Positions 1 to 8,814 of a stretch of 64,000 nucleotides of DNA are shown here, one piece after another. A program made the translations under genes and the position numbers. The stretch is from the NCBI GenBank assembly GCA_900768995.1, contig CAAGEZ010000030.1, positions 1-64,000 of the forward strand, given 5' to 3'. The notes beneath the pieces are model-generated. The model saw only the letters and a list, made by a program, of their open reading frames with translations, had not been told where the DNA came from and did not search any database. Within the stretch, counting starts at the first letter, position 1; each line of letters opens with the position of its first letter. The DNA is from Oscillospiraceae bacterium (GTDB lineage Bacteria > Bacillota > Clostridia > Oscillospirales > Ruminococcaceae).

Positions 1-1
1 A

Positions 2-190
2 TTACAGCGCTGCATTGTTCATCAGGTGAGAAATACACTGAAATATGTTGGAGAAAAAAACAAGAAGGAATTTGCCAATGACCTTAAGACCATATATCAG
101 GCACCGTCCGAAAAAGCAGCATTGGAGAGTATTTCCGAGCGATACAGCACTTTTAAAGGCTTTGTATCCGGCAACAACGGAGATATCCAA
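2..190 (+). pseudogene. IS256-family transposase remnant
   Basis: Reading frame 2 from the window edge gives a stretch containing CIVHQVRNTLKYV, a lysine-rich segment and FANDLKTIYQAPSEKAAL. This is the pattern of the central/C-terminal part of IS256-type (mutator) DDE transposases. After about position 160 the similarity stops, and the frame runs on into unrelated sequence without the family's usual KYP...TTNAIE region. I therefore read it as a 3'-truncated fragment; whether the 5' part is intact lies outside the window. No terminal inverted repeat was recognised. The exact right end is uncertain. Confidence 0.7.
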
Positions 191-345
191 AAAATGGACT
201 ATCCTGATTTCACTGCGCTGCGCTCCGTTGCATCAGGATATTTTGCATCGGGGCTTGACAAACGGCAGTATTCAATTTATACTGAAAAAGGAAAGAGAGC
301 GACCGATCAGCCGCTCTTACCACAAAGTCATTTTTCTGCGGTTGA

Positions 346-771
346 TTGTTTTTACAGAGTTTTTTCGCAGAGCCAAAAAACTCCTTGCAGTTATACCCGG
401 AGAACAACCCCCTTGCGGGCTGTGACAAATTCCCCATATCCGCCTTTGACGGGGAGATTTTTATGCTCCTTGAAAAGGGGGACAAATACGAGATATCCGA
501 GCTTTTCGAGCGAAACGGCGTCAAGCCCGATGTGAGATTTATCACCTGGGACGATTATGCGGTGATGCCAATGGTGGAAAACGGGCTTGGGATTTCCATA
601 CTGCCCGAGCTGATACTCAAAAGGATTCCGTATAAAATAGTCATAAAGCACCTTGATGTGCCTGCGTTCAGAAACATCGGGCTTGCTTTTCGGAGCGGGA
701 AATCCCTGTCGCTGGCGGCGGAAAGATTTATCGGTTACTGCGGCGATTTTGCGGCGGAGCTTGAAAAATAA
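346..771 (+). pseudogene. Truncated LysR-type regulator (effector domain only)
   Basis: The frame encodes the C-terminal half of a LysR-type effector-binding domain. It starts to look like family sequence at LYPENNPLAG (about 391) and continues through ITWDDYAVMPMVENGLG and SILPELILKRIPYKI to a normal C-terminus at 771. The N-terminal winged-helix DNA-binding domain and the first half of the effector domain are absent, and an IS256 remnant sits directly upstream. The simplest reading is a regulator gene broken by transposition and deletion. The open frame starts at a TTG without a convincing ribosome-binding site. A functional short product cannot be excluded but would not bind DNA in the usual way. 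Confidence 0.75.
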
Positions 772-782
772 GGGAGCGGCTT

Positions 783-1322
783 ATGGAAGAAATATTTGAT
801 ATACTTGATGAAAACGGCAATGTTACGGGAAAAACTGCGCCCCGTTCCTATGTCCACAGCCACGGGCTTTATCACAGGACTGTGCACATCTGGATAATTC
901 GTGAGGAAAAGCTCCTTTTGCAGCGGAGGAGCCATAACAAGGACAGCTTTCCTGACAGGCTTGACATTTCCTCGGCGGGACATATTGATGCAGGTGAAGA
1001 GCCTCTTGCGGGAGCGGTGAGGGAGCTTTATGAGGAGCTTGGCATAAAGGCAGACCCCCAGGAGCTTGTGCTTGCCGGCAGAATGAGCAGGCATTATGTG
1101 AAGCATTTTCGTGGAAAGATTTTTGATGACAACGAGCTTGCTTATGTGTATATCTACACGGGAAATGCGGATATTTCGCAGATACGTGTGCAGGAGTCGG
1201 AGATATCGGGCGTTGAGCTTTGTACATATGAAGAATGCCTGCGGCTTGCGGCTGATGATGACGAGCCCCTTTATCTGCCAGAACTGGAAATGATAGGAAA
1301 ATACTGTGATAATAAGCGGTGA
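783..1322 (+). CDS. Nudix hydrolase
   Basis: A 179-residue cytoplasmic protein of the Nudix superfamily. The Nudix box is complete, running from GHIDAGE through REL to YEELGI (about residues 69-90), so the metal-binding glutamates are present. The N-terminus (FDILDENGNVTG, then HRTVHIWII) resembles the subgroup related to isopentenyl-diphosphate isomerase and YfcD, in which substrate is rarely known. It starts 11 bases after the truncated LysR gene, with GGGAG just upstream of the ATG. It may once have been paired with that regulator. The exact substrate (a nucleoside or prenyl diphosphate) cannot be told from sequence. Confidence 0.9.
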   Translation: MEEIFDILDENGNVTGKTAPRSYVHSHGLYHRTVHIWIIREEKLLLQRRSHNKDSFPDRLDISSAGHIDAGEEPLAGAVRELYEELGIKADPQELVLAGRMSRHYVKHFRGKIFDDNELAYVYIYTGNADISQIRVQESEISGVELCTYEECLRLAADDDEPLYLPELEMIGKYCDNKR

Positions 1323-1380
1323 ATGTTATAAGATGATAACTTATTCATATGGACACGGGTAAAAATTTTTATATGGGGGA

Positions 1381-1409
1381 TTGATTATTTTTCTCTGGTG
1401 TGATAGAAT
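1381..1409 (+). promoter_or_regulatory. Sigma-A promoter of pyrB
   Basis: TTGATT at 1381-1386 and TAGAAT at 1404-1409 are separated by 17 bp, and TGTG precedes the -10. Transcription would start near 1416, giving a leader of about 60 bases. The leader contains two short GAAA-loop mini-hairpins (CCCGAAAGGG type) but no PyrR attenuator that I could recognise. Confidence 0.75.
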
Positions 1410-1474
1410 AGTATAAAGATAAAATTGTCGGATATTGCCCGAAAGGGGTATCCCGAAAGGAATGGTATCTTAAA

Positions 1475-2560
1475 ATGGTTAATTCAAGATTTACAAATCT
1501 CATCGACCTGAATGATATGAGCAGCGAATGGTGGCTCAAAGTTGTTAAAAGAGCTTCCGACATCTGTGACGACCCCAAGAAGTACGCTAAGGTGTGCGAC
1601 GGAAAGATTATGGCTACTCTTTTCTATGAGCCCTCCACACGTACACAGATGTCCTTCCAGACTGCTATGCTGAGACTGGGCGGCACCATTATCGGCTTTG
1701 ACAACCCTGCCACATCATCTGTTGCAAAGGGCGAGAACCTTAAGGATACCACCAAGATAGTGTCCTCCTATGCGGACATTATGGTTATGCGCCACCCCTC
1801 AGAGGGTGCTGCAAAGGCTGCGGCTCTTACTGCTGACTGCCCCATTATCAACGCAGGCGACGGCAGCCACCTCCACCCCACACAGACCCTCACCGATATG
1901 CTCACCCTTTACAGAGAAAAGGGCAGACTTGAAAATCTTACAATCGGTCTCTGCGGCGACCTTAAAAACGGAAGGACCGTTCATTCGATGTGCAAGGCAC
2001 TTTCAAGCTTCAAGGGCATCAAGTTTGTTTTCATCTCCACAAAGGAGCTTGGTATGCCTCAGTACATAAAGGATATCCTTATGGCTAAGAACTGCCGGTT
2101 TGTGGAAAATCCCTCCCTTGAAGATGCTATCGGCGACCTTGATATGCTGTATATGACCCGTGTTCAGAAGGAGAGATTTGCTTCCGAGGTAGAATATCTT
2201 GCCCTTAAGGACGCATATATCCTTGACAAGAGAAAGCTTAACAAGGCTAAGAGCGACTGCATCGTTCTCCACCCCCTGCCCAGAGTTGACGAGATCACTA
2301 TGGACGTGGACGATGACCCCAGAGCGATGTTCTTCAAGCAGGCAAAGTACGGTATGTACGTAAGAATGGCGCTTGTTATGACCATTCTTGAAAGCCCCAA
2401 TGAGAGCCGTCCTCTCCTCACAGGCAGCACATATCCCGGAGTTGCCTGCACAAATCCCAACTGCATCACTCACAAGGAAAGCTATCTTCCCAAATATTTC
2501 AGAGGCATCGGCGATATGCTCGAATGCGAATACTGCGACGAGCGCAGACTTGGAAACTGA
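1475..2560 (+). CDS. pyrB: Aspartate carbamoyltransferase with fused zinc tail
   Basis: Catalyses carbamoyl phosphate plus aspartate to N-carbamoylaspartate, the committed step of pyrimidine synthesis. The carbamoyl-phosphate loop FYEPSTRTQMSF (about residues 51-62), MRHPSEGAA, the HPTQTLTD helix and HPLPRVDEI are all present, so the catalytic subunit looks active. It has 361 residues, longer than a typical PyrB of about 310. The extra C-terminus carries cysteines 325, 330, 351 and 354 in a C-x4-C-x20-C-x2-C pattern. This matches the zinc-binding end of the PyrI regulatory chain (C-x4-C-x23-C-x2-C in E. coli) without its nucleotide-binding domain. No separate pyrI or other pyr gene is adjacent. 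It has its own promoter and terminator, so it is monocistronic. Confidence 0.95.
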   Translation: MVNSRFTNLIDLNDMSSEWWLKVVKRASDICDDPKKYAKVCDGKIMATLFYEPSTRTQMSFQTAMLRLGGTIIGFDNPATSSVAKGENLKDTTKIVSSYADIMVMRHPSEGAAKAAALTADCPIINAGDGSHLHPTQTLTDMLTLYREKGRLENLTIGLCGDLKNGRTVHSMCKALSSFKGIKFVFISTKELGMPQYIKDILMAKNCRFVENPSLEDAIGDLDMLYMTRVQKERFASEVEYLALKDAYILDKRKLNKAKSDCIVLHPLPRVDEITMDVDDDPRAMFFKQAKYGMYVRMALVMTILESPNESRPLLTGSTYPGVACTNPNCITHKESYLPKYFRGIGDMLECEYCDERRLGN

Positions 2561-2582
2561 TATTTACATTGCATATAACAAA

Positions 2583-2610
2583 AGCTCCGCAGGATTTTTT
2601 CTGCGGAGCT
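2583..2610. terminator. Bidirectional terminator between pyrB and araC-type gene
   Basis: A perfect 10-bp stem (AGCTCCGCAG / CTGCGGAGCT) with an eight-base T-rich loop, followed by GTTTG and further T-rich sequence. It lies between two convergent genes and probably serves both. Confidence 0.85.
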
Positions 2611-2630
2611 GTTTGTATTTATGGGTTGAT

Positions 2631-3464
2631 TTATTTTTTTCCGTTCCTGTACTCCGTAGGCGACATTCCCGTTGCCTTTCTGAACGCACGGGAGAAGTAC
2701 AGATTATTTTCATACCCTGCGGAACGGGCGGCGGCGGTTATTGATATGTCCGTGTCCGACAAAAGCCTTTTTGCCTGCTCGATCCTGTATTCAATGAGAT
2801 AATCCGAGGGAGCGGAGCCAAGCTCTGTGCGGAAAAGTCTGAAAAGGGTGCTTCGGGACACGGCTGCCGCTGCGGCGATATCATCTACCGAAATGGGCAG
2901 GGGATAGTTGGCGGCAATATAATCAAGGGCTGTCCGCAGGCATCTGTGCCTGTCCTCGCAGTGCCCCGATGTCCGTGCACCGCTGTTCGACGCTTTTACA
3001 AGGACTGCAAGGAGACGGTACAGCGTGCCCGTAAGCTCCAAGGTACTGTAAAGCTCCTGCCCCGTGTTGTCGGTTATCATTTCCATAAGGGGCAGAATTT
3101 CCTCGCCGCAGCCGCTCATTACGGGGGAGGTGGGGGTGAAATCGGTACGGCTCAGGATAATTTCAGCGTCCGCACCCGTGAAATTCACCCAGCGGTATTC
3201 CCAAGGGTCGTCTGGGTCGGGTGAATACTCTATCTCGGTGAACGGTCGGATAAGGAAAATATCTCCCGCCGAAAGGGAAAAACAGCCCTCGGGGGTGGTG
3301 TATGTTCCCTTGCCAGAAACGATGTAATGGAGAATGTACTGCTCTCTCACGCCACGTCCCCACTTCTGCGCCGCACTGCACTGCTGATGACCCGAGTAGG
3401 TGATGGCAAGGGAGACAAATTCGGAGGGAGTGGCTTTTACTGCGTGCTTGAATGCTTCGTTCAT
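2631..3464 (-). CDS. AraC-family transcriptional regulator
   Basis: A 277-residue regulator with two parts. The N-terminal cupin-like effector domain (about residues 15-165) includes YILHYIVSGKGTY and the FSLSAGDIFLIRP turn. The C-terminal AraC DNA-binding domain (about 175-275) has two helix-turn-helix motifs, ISVDDIAAAAAVSRSTLFR and ITAAARSAGYENNLYFSRAF. This arrangement is typical of sugar-responsive regulators. It starts 11 bases after the MATE exporter gene on the same strand, so the two are probably co-transcribed and the regulator may control the exporter. The ligand is unknown. Confidence 0.92.
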   Translation of the reverse strand: MNEAFKHAVKATPSEFVSLAITYSGHQQCSAAQKWGRGVREQYILHYIVSGKGTYTTPEGCFSLSAGDIFLIRPFTEIEYSPDPDDPWEYRWVNFTGADAEIILSRTDFTPTSPVMSGCGEEILPLMEMITDNTGQELYSTLELTGTLYRLLAVLVKASNSGARTSGHCEDRHRCLRTALDYIAANYPLPISVDDIAAAAAVSRSTLFRLFRTELGSAPSDYLIEYRIEQAKRLLSDTDISITAAARSAGYENNLYFSRAFRKATGMSPTEYRNGKK

Positions 3465-3475
3465 CGTATCACCGC

Positions 3476-4780
3476 TCAGTTCATTAATTTTCCCGTGCTT
3501 TTTTTGATCTCACATACAGTTATTATAAATGTGATAAGCTCTGCGGCGGCAAAGGAGAGCCATACGCCGTTTAAGCCCCATATTGAGGACATTACAAGGG
3601 CGCATATGACTATGGAAATAAATCCACGGCTGATCGACACCGCAAATGCACCGTTTGCCGCTTCTATGGCACTTAGTATACCTGCGCCTGTGATGTTGAT
3701 GCCTGCAAAGATAAAGCCGAGGAAATAAAGTCTGATGCCGTTTTCGGCATATGCCGCAAGAACGGGGTCGTGTTCGCTGTTGAATATGCCTGCGATAGGC
3801 TTTGTGAAAAGGAATATTGCTCCCACTATGAGCGCTGACACGGAAAGCACCGTGACTGCCGCCATTTTTATGACCTTGATTATTTCTTTGTGGCTGCCCT
3901 CACCGTAAAGCTTGCTTGCAATGGGCTGTGAGCCTTGTGCGATGCCGTTGAATATGGCTGCCGCAACAAGGGAGCAGTTTGCGATAACGCCGTATGCCGC
4001 AACGCCGATATTTCCCGCTGCCGAAAGGATCAGTCCGTTGAAAACCGCCGTGGTAACGCCCGAGGATATCTCGCCTACGAATGCGGAAACGCCGAGGCGG
4101 CAGGAGCCTGCAAGCTTTTTGATCGAGGGCAGGGAGAAAACAAGCTTTACTGTAGATTTTTTTGAAGCAAAATGAATGCAGCAGACAAGCACGCCGATAA
4201 TGGGAGAAACGGCTGTTGCAAGGGCTGCGCCCTCCATTCCCATATTCATCGGGAACATAAAGATGTAGTCTGCGGCAATGTTAAAAAGGCTGCTGGATAA
4301 TGTCGCCGCCATTGCCACCGAGGGAGCGCCGTCATTTCTTACAAATACATTGCAGACGTGGTTCCAGATGAAAAACGGGGCAAAGGACATAAATATCCTT
4401 GTGTAGCCCGTACCAACGGCAACTATCTCAGCGTCGCCGCCCATAAGGGATATGACCTTGTCGGGGAAGAAAAGTCCTGCGGCGGAAAAAATCAGTCCCA
4501 CTGCGGTTCCCCAGAAAAGGGCATTGAAGAAATATTTTTTGCCGTATTCGCCGTTTCGTTTCGTGTCAATGACAAAGCGAATGGCGGAGCCTGTGCCTAT
4601 CATCTGACCGATGGCGAAAATAATGTTGTAAACGGGGAGAACGAGGTTCAGCGCCGCAATTCCCTTTGCGCCCACGAAAAGGGAGATAAAGTAGGTGTCC
4701 GCAAGGATATAAAGGGATATCCCCACCATACCAAGGACATTCTGTGAAACGTATTTTGCAAATTGTTTTTCGGTGTTCAT
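3476..4780 (-). CDS. MATE-family efflux transporter
   Basis: About 434 residues with twelve predicted hydrophobic segments in two homologous halves. Family features include NVLGMVGISLYILADTYFI near the N-terminus and GIAQGSQPIASKLYGEG at the start of the second half. MATE proteins export cationic drugs or metabolites using a Na+ or H+ gradient. The open frame extends upstream to 4858, but I prefer the ATG at 4780 (MNTEKQFAKYV). GGAAAGG lies about 11 bases before it, and the upstream extension is atypical and would overlap the promoter. It is followed closely by the AraC-type gene. Confidence 0.9.
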   Translation of the reverse strand: MNTEKQFAKYVSQNVLGMVGISLYILADTYFISLFVGAKGIAALNLVLPVYNIIFAIGQMIGTGSAIRFVIDTKRNGEYGKKYFFNALFWGTAVGLIFSAAGLFFPDKVISLMGGDAEIVAVGTGYTRIFMSFAPFFIWNHVCNVFVRNDGAPSVAMAATLSSSLFNIAADYIFMFPMNMGMEGAALATAVSPIIGVLVCCIHFASKKSTVKLVFSLPSIKKLAGSCRLGVSAFVGEISSGVTTAVFNGLILSAAGNIGVAAYGVIANCSLVAAAIFNGIAQGSQPIASKLYGEGSHKEIIKVIKMAAVTVLSVSALIVGAIFLFTKPIAGIFNSEHDPVLAAYAENGIRLYFLGFIFAGINITGAGILSAIEAANGAFAVSISRGFISIVICALVMSSIWGLNGVWLSFAAAELITFIITVCEIKKSTGKLMN

Positions 4781-4829
4781 TGAAATTATGTGCCTTTCCA
4801 AAAATCGAAATAATAAATCAGCAGTTATT

Positions 4830-4858
4830 ATTTTATCACAGTAAGGCTCAAAAATCAA
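4830..4858 (-). promoter_or_regulatory. Promoter of MATE-araC operon
   Basis: On the minus strand, TTGATT (4853-4858) and TAAAAT (4830-4835) are 17 bp apart, with TGTGA just before the -10. It overlaps the upstream extension of the MATE frame, which supports the shorter start at 4780. Confidence 0.65.
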
Positions 4859-4947
4859 GCTCTTTCACGAAATATCGCTTTAATGCACAGATAATGATGA
4901 AAAATGTCCTTTATGTGATGAAATTAACAATTCTGTTTCCGAAAAAC

Positions 4948-4976
4948 TTGACATTTTTGGCGAAACGTGATATAAT
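4948..4976 (+). promoter_or_regulatory. Consensus sigma-A promoter of the GGDEF-EAL gene
   Basis: A perfect match to consensus: TTGACA (4948-4953), a 17-bp spacer, and TATAAT (4971-4976), about 35 bp before the start codon of the next gene. Confidence 0.9.
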
Positions 4977-5011
4977 ATAACAAACTTATTTAATATTGCC
5001 TTTATATTCTG

Positions 5012-8000
5012 ATGAGCGGAGAGATTATTTTGGACGATATGAACAAGCAAAGACCGTTGATAGCAGTCATTGTCAGCGAAGCGGACAGAAGCTTTATATG
5101 CAAGGCTCTGAGCTGCATTCAGAAAGAGCTTTTTGATGCAGATATGGACGTTGTTGTCTTTTCCACCATTCTTGCAAGGGCGGAGGAGATAACCGTTGAA
5201 AATAAGCTGTTTGATGTTATAAATTACGAAAACATCGACGGCTTTATCGTGTTCCTCAAGGGTCTGAGCGGCAGTGATGTTCAGAAAAAGATAGGGGCTG
5301 CCGTTGCAGCAACGGGCAAGCCTGCCGTATATATGGACGAATTTGTCAAGACGGACAATAACACGGTCTATGACTACAATGAAATGGCTATGACCGCTGC
5401 GGCTCATCTTGCACAGGTGCATGGCGTCAGGACTGCCGCATACATTGACTGCAACGACCATTCTGTATATTACGACTGCCTTAGAAAAAATATATGCGAG
5501 GCTGCGGACAAATGCGGAATAAATATCCCCGAGGATATGAAGCATTTTGCCTGTGACAGCGATGAGAGCCTTGAAAAGGCGGTAAATGAACTTATATCAG
5601 TCGGACTTCCTCAGGCTGTTTTATGCTGCACCGATTATTCGGCGGCAGCGGTGATCGGCGAGCTTTCACGAAAAAATATCAGAGTTCCCGAGGATATCCT
5701 TGTTATGGGCTGCTGCAGCGGAGAGCCGTACAGCACCTCGGTTATGAATATTTCCTCGGTGAGAAGAAACCCTGCAAAAATTGCGGTAAATGCCGCAAGG
5801 AGGATAATTTCCGCCGTCAGCGGAACGGAGTATGTACCCTTTGACGGCAGTTCCGGCAGCTTTAAAAAGGGATTCAGCTGCGGCTGTGAAAGACTCGACC
5901 TGAGCGCCCTTTCCAAGTCTGTCAAGAATGAGATGATGCCCTACAGCCTTGACGATTTCGACTCGTTCTACAACTATATGCAGGAGGAGCTTATCAGCGC
6001 CCCTGATTTTACCGACTTCCTCTGGAAGCTGGACTGGTATACCCTTTACATTAAGGAGCTGAAAGGCTTCTGGCTGTGCCTTAATGACAATATTATGCAC
6101 ACCGCCGCCGATTTCACCGATTACACCGATGAGATAAATATGCCCTATTTCCGCATAAACGGTCAGGGGAATGTGAACGATGACAGAAAATTCCACAGGA
6201 GCGAGATGCTGCCCTTTATTTTTGAAAAAAGGGACAAGCCTGCGGCATTTATCTTCACCCCTCTTCATTTTGAAAATGTGAATTTCGGCTACATTGTTCT
6301 TTCCTTCGGAGACAGCGGAGCGGTATATGACCGAATTTATTCCAAGTGGCTCAGATATGCTTCCTGCGCCCTTGAAAAACAGCGCAGACATACCATTTAC
6401 TGCGACGACACTCAGAAAGCACAGATTCGTGACCCTCTTACGGGTCTGCTCAATATGCGTGGCTTCAAGCGTATGATGACCGAGGAGTTTGCAAGGAGCA
6501 AGGGTCAGCTTCTGAGGATAATTTCCGTTGATGTTGACAATCTAAGCGGAATAAACAAGGCTTACGGCTACAAGGAGGGCGACAAGGTCCTCCAGAAGAT
6601 AGGTGTTATCCTGAATAACTGCGCAGGTGATGGCGATATCTGCGTAAGAGTAAGCGGCGATGAATTTATCATTGCAGGTATTCTTGACAGAAATGACCCT
6701 GCGGACGAAGTACCTTTGAAGCTTGAAAGAAATCTTGAATCCTACAACGGCTCCTGCGTGAATGAATACGGCATTCACATTTACACCTCAAAGGTGACGG
6801 CGGAGTTTGACTCCCTTGAGCTTCTTGATACCCTGCCCTATGATGCCGCATACAGGCGCAATATGACCAAGGACAATCAGAATAAGAAGAAGCTTTTGCA
6901 GACCCACACGGAAAATGAGGAGACCTTTGACCCCGAAGAGCGCAAATATGTGGGAAAAATGCTCAATGACAATCTGCTGAAATATCAGTTCCAGCCTATC
7001 GTTGATGCCCACACAGGCGATATATTCGCTTACGAGGCTCTTATGCGTTCGGGCGGAGAGATAAAGATGTCTCCCGTGGCGATACTCAACCACGCCGCCG
7101 CTCTGAACAGGCTCACAGATGTGGAGCGGCTTACCCTTACCAATACCTTTGACTATCTTTACACTCACCCCGATGAGTTTGAAAACAAGATGCTGTTTGT
7201 GAACAGCATTCCCTCCTGCACCCTTTCCGACAGTGATTTTGATGACCTTTACGCAAAATACCGCAGTATTATGGATAAGATCGTCATTGAATTTACTGAA
7301 CAGACCGAGGCAAGTGCAGAGCAGCTCAGGTCGATAATCGAGCGCAGCCACAGAATGAATTTCAAGATAGCTATTGACGATTACGGTACAGGCTATTCCA
7401 ACATCAGCAACCTGCTCACCTTTATGCCCCACTGCGTGAAGATAGACAGAAGTCTGATAATGAACATTCAGTCGGACAAGCGCAAGCAGCATTTTACACG
7501 AAATATCATCGAATATGCTCACGACAACAATTTCAAGGTGCTTGCCGAGGGCGTTGAGACCCCCGAGGAGCTTGCAGCGGTCATCGCAATGGGCATTGAC
7601 CTTATCCAGGGCTACTACACCGCAAAGCCCTCCTATGATGTGATACGTGAAATCGACCCCGACATAAAGGAAGAGATAGTTCAGATATACAGCCGCAGCG
7701 GAAATGCCGCATACAAAAAGACATACTTTACCGATGACGAGGCGGGAATTGACCTTAAGACTCTCGATCTCGGCGGATATACAGACATCTTTATAAGCAG
7801 CAGTGAGTATGTTCTTGAGGGAAGCAGCGACTATACATCTGAGCTTTCGGTTATCATCAAGGACGGTATCAAATGCGGTCTGAAGCTTGATAATGTAAAT
7901 CTCCGCAATGAGCGGGGAGAGCCTTGCATCAAGCTTGGCAGGGGTGCAAAGCTTACTCTTGATATTTCGGGTGAGGTTAGCATTTACGGCTCTGTCCTCG

Positions 8001-8749
8001 TTCCCGAAACTGCCGACCTGAAAATTATTGGCGACGGCTCTCTTTCCGTTATCCAAAAATCCGACAGGAAGTTTGCCATAGGAAATGACCTTACCCATTC
8101 CTACGGAAACATCGGCATTTACCTTGACAATAAGCTTGATATCAAGGCGGGAGCTGAACAGTGCGTTGCTATCGGCGGCGGAAAAAATACAAGCGGCTCT
8201 ACAATTGATATCAGAGTTAAGGAACTGTCACTTGATATCAGCGGCAAGCAGGTTCTCGGAATAGGCAGCTTTTATGCGGATTCCAATGTGCGTATAGATG
8301 ATTCTTCCGTAACTATGCGTCTCCAGTGCGCTGCGGGAATTGCTGTGGGCGGCTATGGCAGAGGCATCAACGTGTGCATAACCGACAGCAAGCTTAATGT
8401 AAGGGCTGAGGGCAAAAATATTTCGGGAATTTACTCCGCATATGCAAATAACGGCAGCATCAACATTATTCGGTGTGATGTTACAATGAAATTCAACGGC
8501 GAGCTTATTCACGGCATCGGCTTTGAGAATGGCTTCGGAAGCATTACTTCCGAGGACAGCTCCTGTGATATCCGGATGGAGGGCGCCAGCTGCTTTGCTC
8601 TCGGAAGCTGCGACCGGAATGCAAAGGTATTTCTTAACAGATGCGGCGGAAATATCGTTCTTTTCTCTGATGATCCCCATATGCTTTCGGCAAATAAGGA
8701 CAACGTTTCCGTTAAGGATTGCAATTTCTCACGATATTCCGGTACGTAA
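5012..8749 (+). CDS. LacI-type sensor / GGDEF / EAL / beta-helix c-di-GMP protein
   Basis: A 1245-residue protein with no signal peptide or membrane segment. Residues about 10-300 resemble the periplasmic-binding-protein-like effector domain of LacI regulators but lack the helix-turn-helix. A linker (about 300-465) leads to a GGDEF domain whose active-site motif is SGDEF (548-552), one residue from consensus. The EAL domain follows with YEALMR (EAL at 675-677), IDDYGTGYS (D789, D790), AEGVETPEE and QGYYTAKP (from Q866), so phosphodiesterase activity looks intact. From about 925 to the end are glycine- and aspartate-rich repeats (ISGKQVLGIG, GIAVGGYGRG, ISGIYSAYANN) that look like a right-handed beta-helix related to carbohydrate-binding domains. 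It is monocistronic, with a consensus promoter and a strong terminator. Whether the GGDEF half is catalytic or regulatory is open. Confidence 0.88.
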   Translation: MSGEIILDDMNKQRPLIAVIVSEADRSFICKALSCIQKELFDADMDVVVFSTILARAEEITVENKLFDVINYENIDGFIVFLKGLSGSDVQKKIGAAVAATGKPAVYMDEFVKTDNNTVYDYNEMAMTAAAHLAQVHGVRTAAYIDCNDHSVYYDCLRKNICEAADKCGINIPEDMKHFACDSDESLEKAVNELISVGLPQAVLCCTDYSAAAVIGELSRKNIRVPEDILVMGCCSGEPYSTSVMNISSVRRNPAKIAVNAARRIISAVSGTEYVPFDGSSGSFKKGFSCGCERLDLSALSKSVKNEMMPYSLDDFDSFYNYMQEELISAPDFTDFLWKLDWYTLYIKELKGFWLCLNDNIMHTAADFTDYTDEINMPYFRINGQGNVNDDRKFHRSEMLPFIFEKRDKPAAFIFTPLHFENVNFGYIVLSFGDSGAVYDRIYSKWLRYASCALEKQRRHTIYCDDTQKAQIRDPLTGLLNMRGFKRMMTEEFARSKGQLLRIISVDVDNLSGINKAYGYKEGDKVLQKIGVILNNCAGDGDICVRVSGDEFIIAGILDRNDPADEVPLKLERNLESYNGSCVNEYGIHIYTSKVTAEFDSLELLDTLPYDAAYRRNMTKDNQNKKKLLQTHTENEETFDPEERKYVGKMLNDNLLKYQFQPIVDAHTGDIFAYEALMRSGGEIKMSPVAILNHAAALNRLTDVERLTLTNTFDYLYTHPDEFENKMLFVNSIPSCTLSDSDFDDLYAKYRSIMDKIVIEFTEQTEASAEQLRSIIERSHRMNFKIAIDDYGTGYSNISNLLTFMPHCVKIDRSLIMNIQSDKRKQHFTRNIIEYAHDNNFKVLAEGVETPEELAAVIAMGIDLIQGYYTAKPSYDVIREIDPDIKEEIVQIYSRSGNAAYKKTYFTDDEAGIDLKTLDLGGYTDIFISSSEYVLEGSSDYTSELSVIIKDGIKCGLKLDNVNLRNERGEPCIKLGRGAKLTLDISGEVSIYGSVLVPETADLKIIGDGSLSVIQKSDRKFAIGNDLTHSYGNIGIYLDNKLDIKAGAEQCVAIGGGKNTSGSTIDIRVKELSLDISGKQVLGIGSFYADSNVRIDDSSVTMRLQCAAGIAVGGYGRGINVCITDSKLNVRAEGKNISGIYSAYANNGSINIIRCDVTMKFNGELIHGIGFENGFGSITSEDSSCDIRMEGASCFALGSCDRNAKVFLNRCGGNIVLFSDDPHMLSANKDNVSVKDCNFSRYSGT

Positions 8750-8767
8750 AAATAACAGTAAAAACAA

Positions 8768-8798
8768 ACAGGGTCATACTTTTTCGGTATGACCCTGT
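8768..8798. terminator. Bidirectional terminator
   Basis: A perfect 12-bp stem (ACAGGGTCATAC / GTATGACCCTGT) with a seven-base loop. TTTTCGTTT follows on the plus strand and TTTGTTTTT on the minus strand. It ends both the GGDEF-EAL gene and the convergent proBA-walJ operon. Confidence 0.92.
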
Positions 8799-8814
8799 TT
8801 TCGTTTGAATAAGT

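Noticed and set aside
1437..1474. Two mini-hairpins with GAAA loops in the pyrB leader, considered as a PyrR attenuator or riboswitch
   Set aside because: Stems are only 2-4 bp, no PyrR-binding consensus or terminator/antiterminator pair is present, and the leader is too short.
6788..8098. A 436-codon open frame antisense to the EAL domain
   Set aside because: It overlaps an intact EAL domain with all catalytic motifs, and no promoter or family match was seen.
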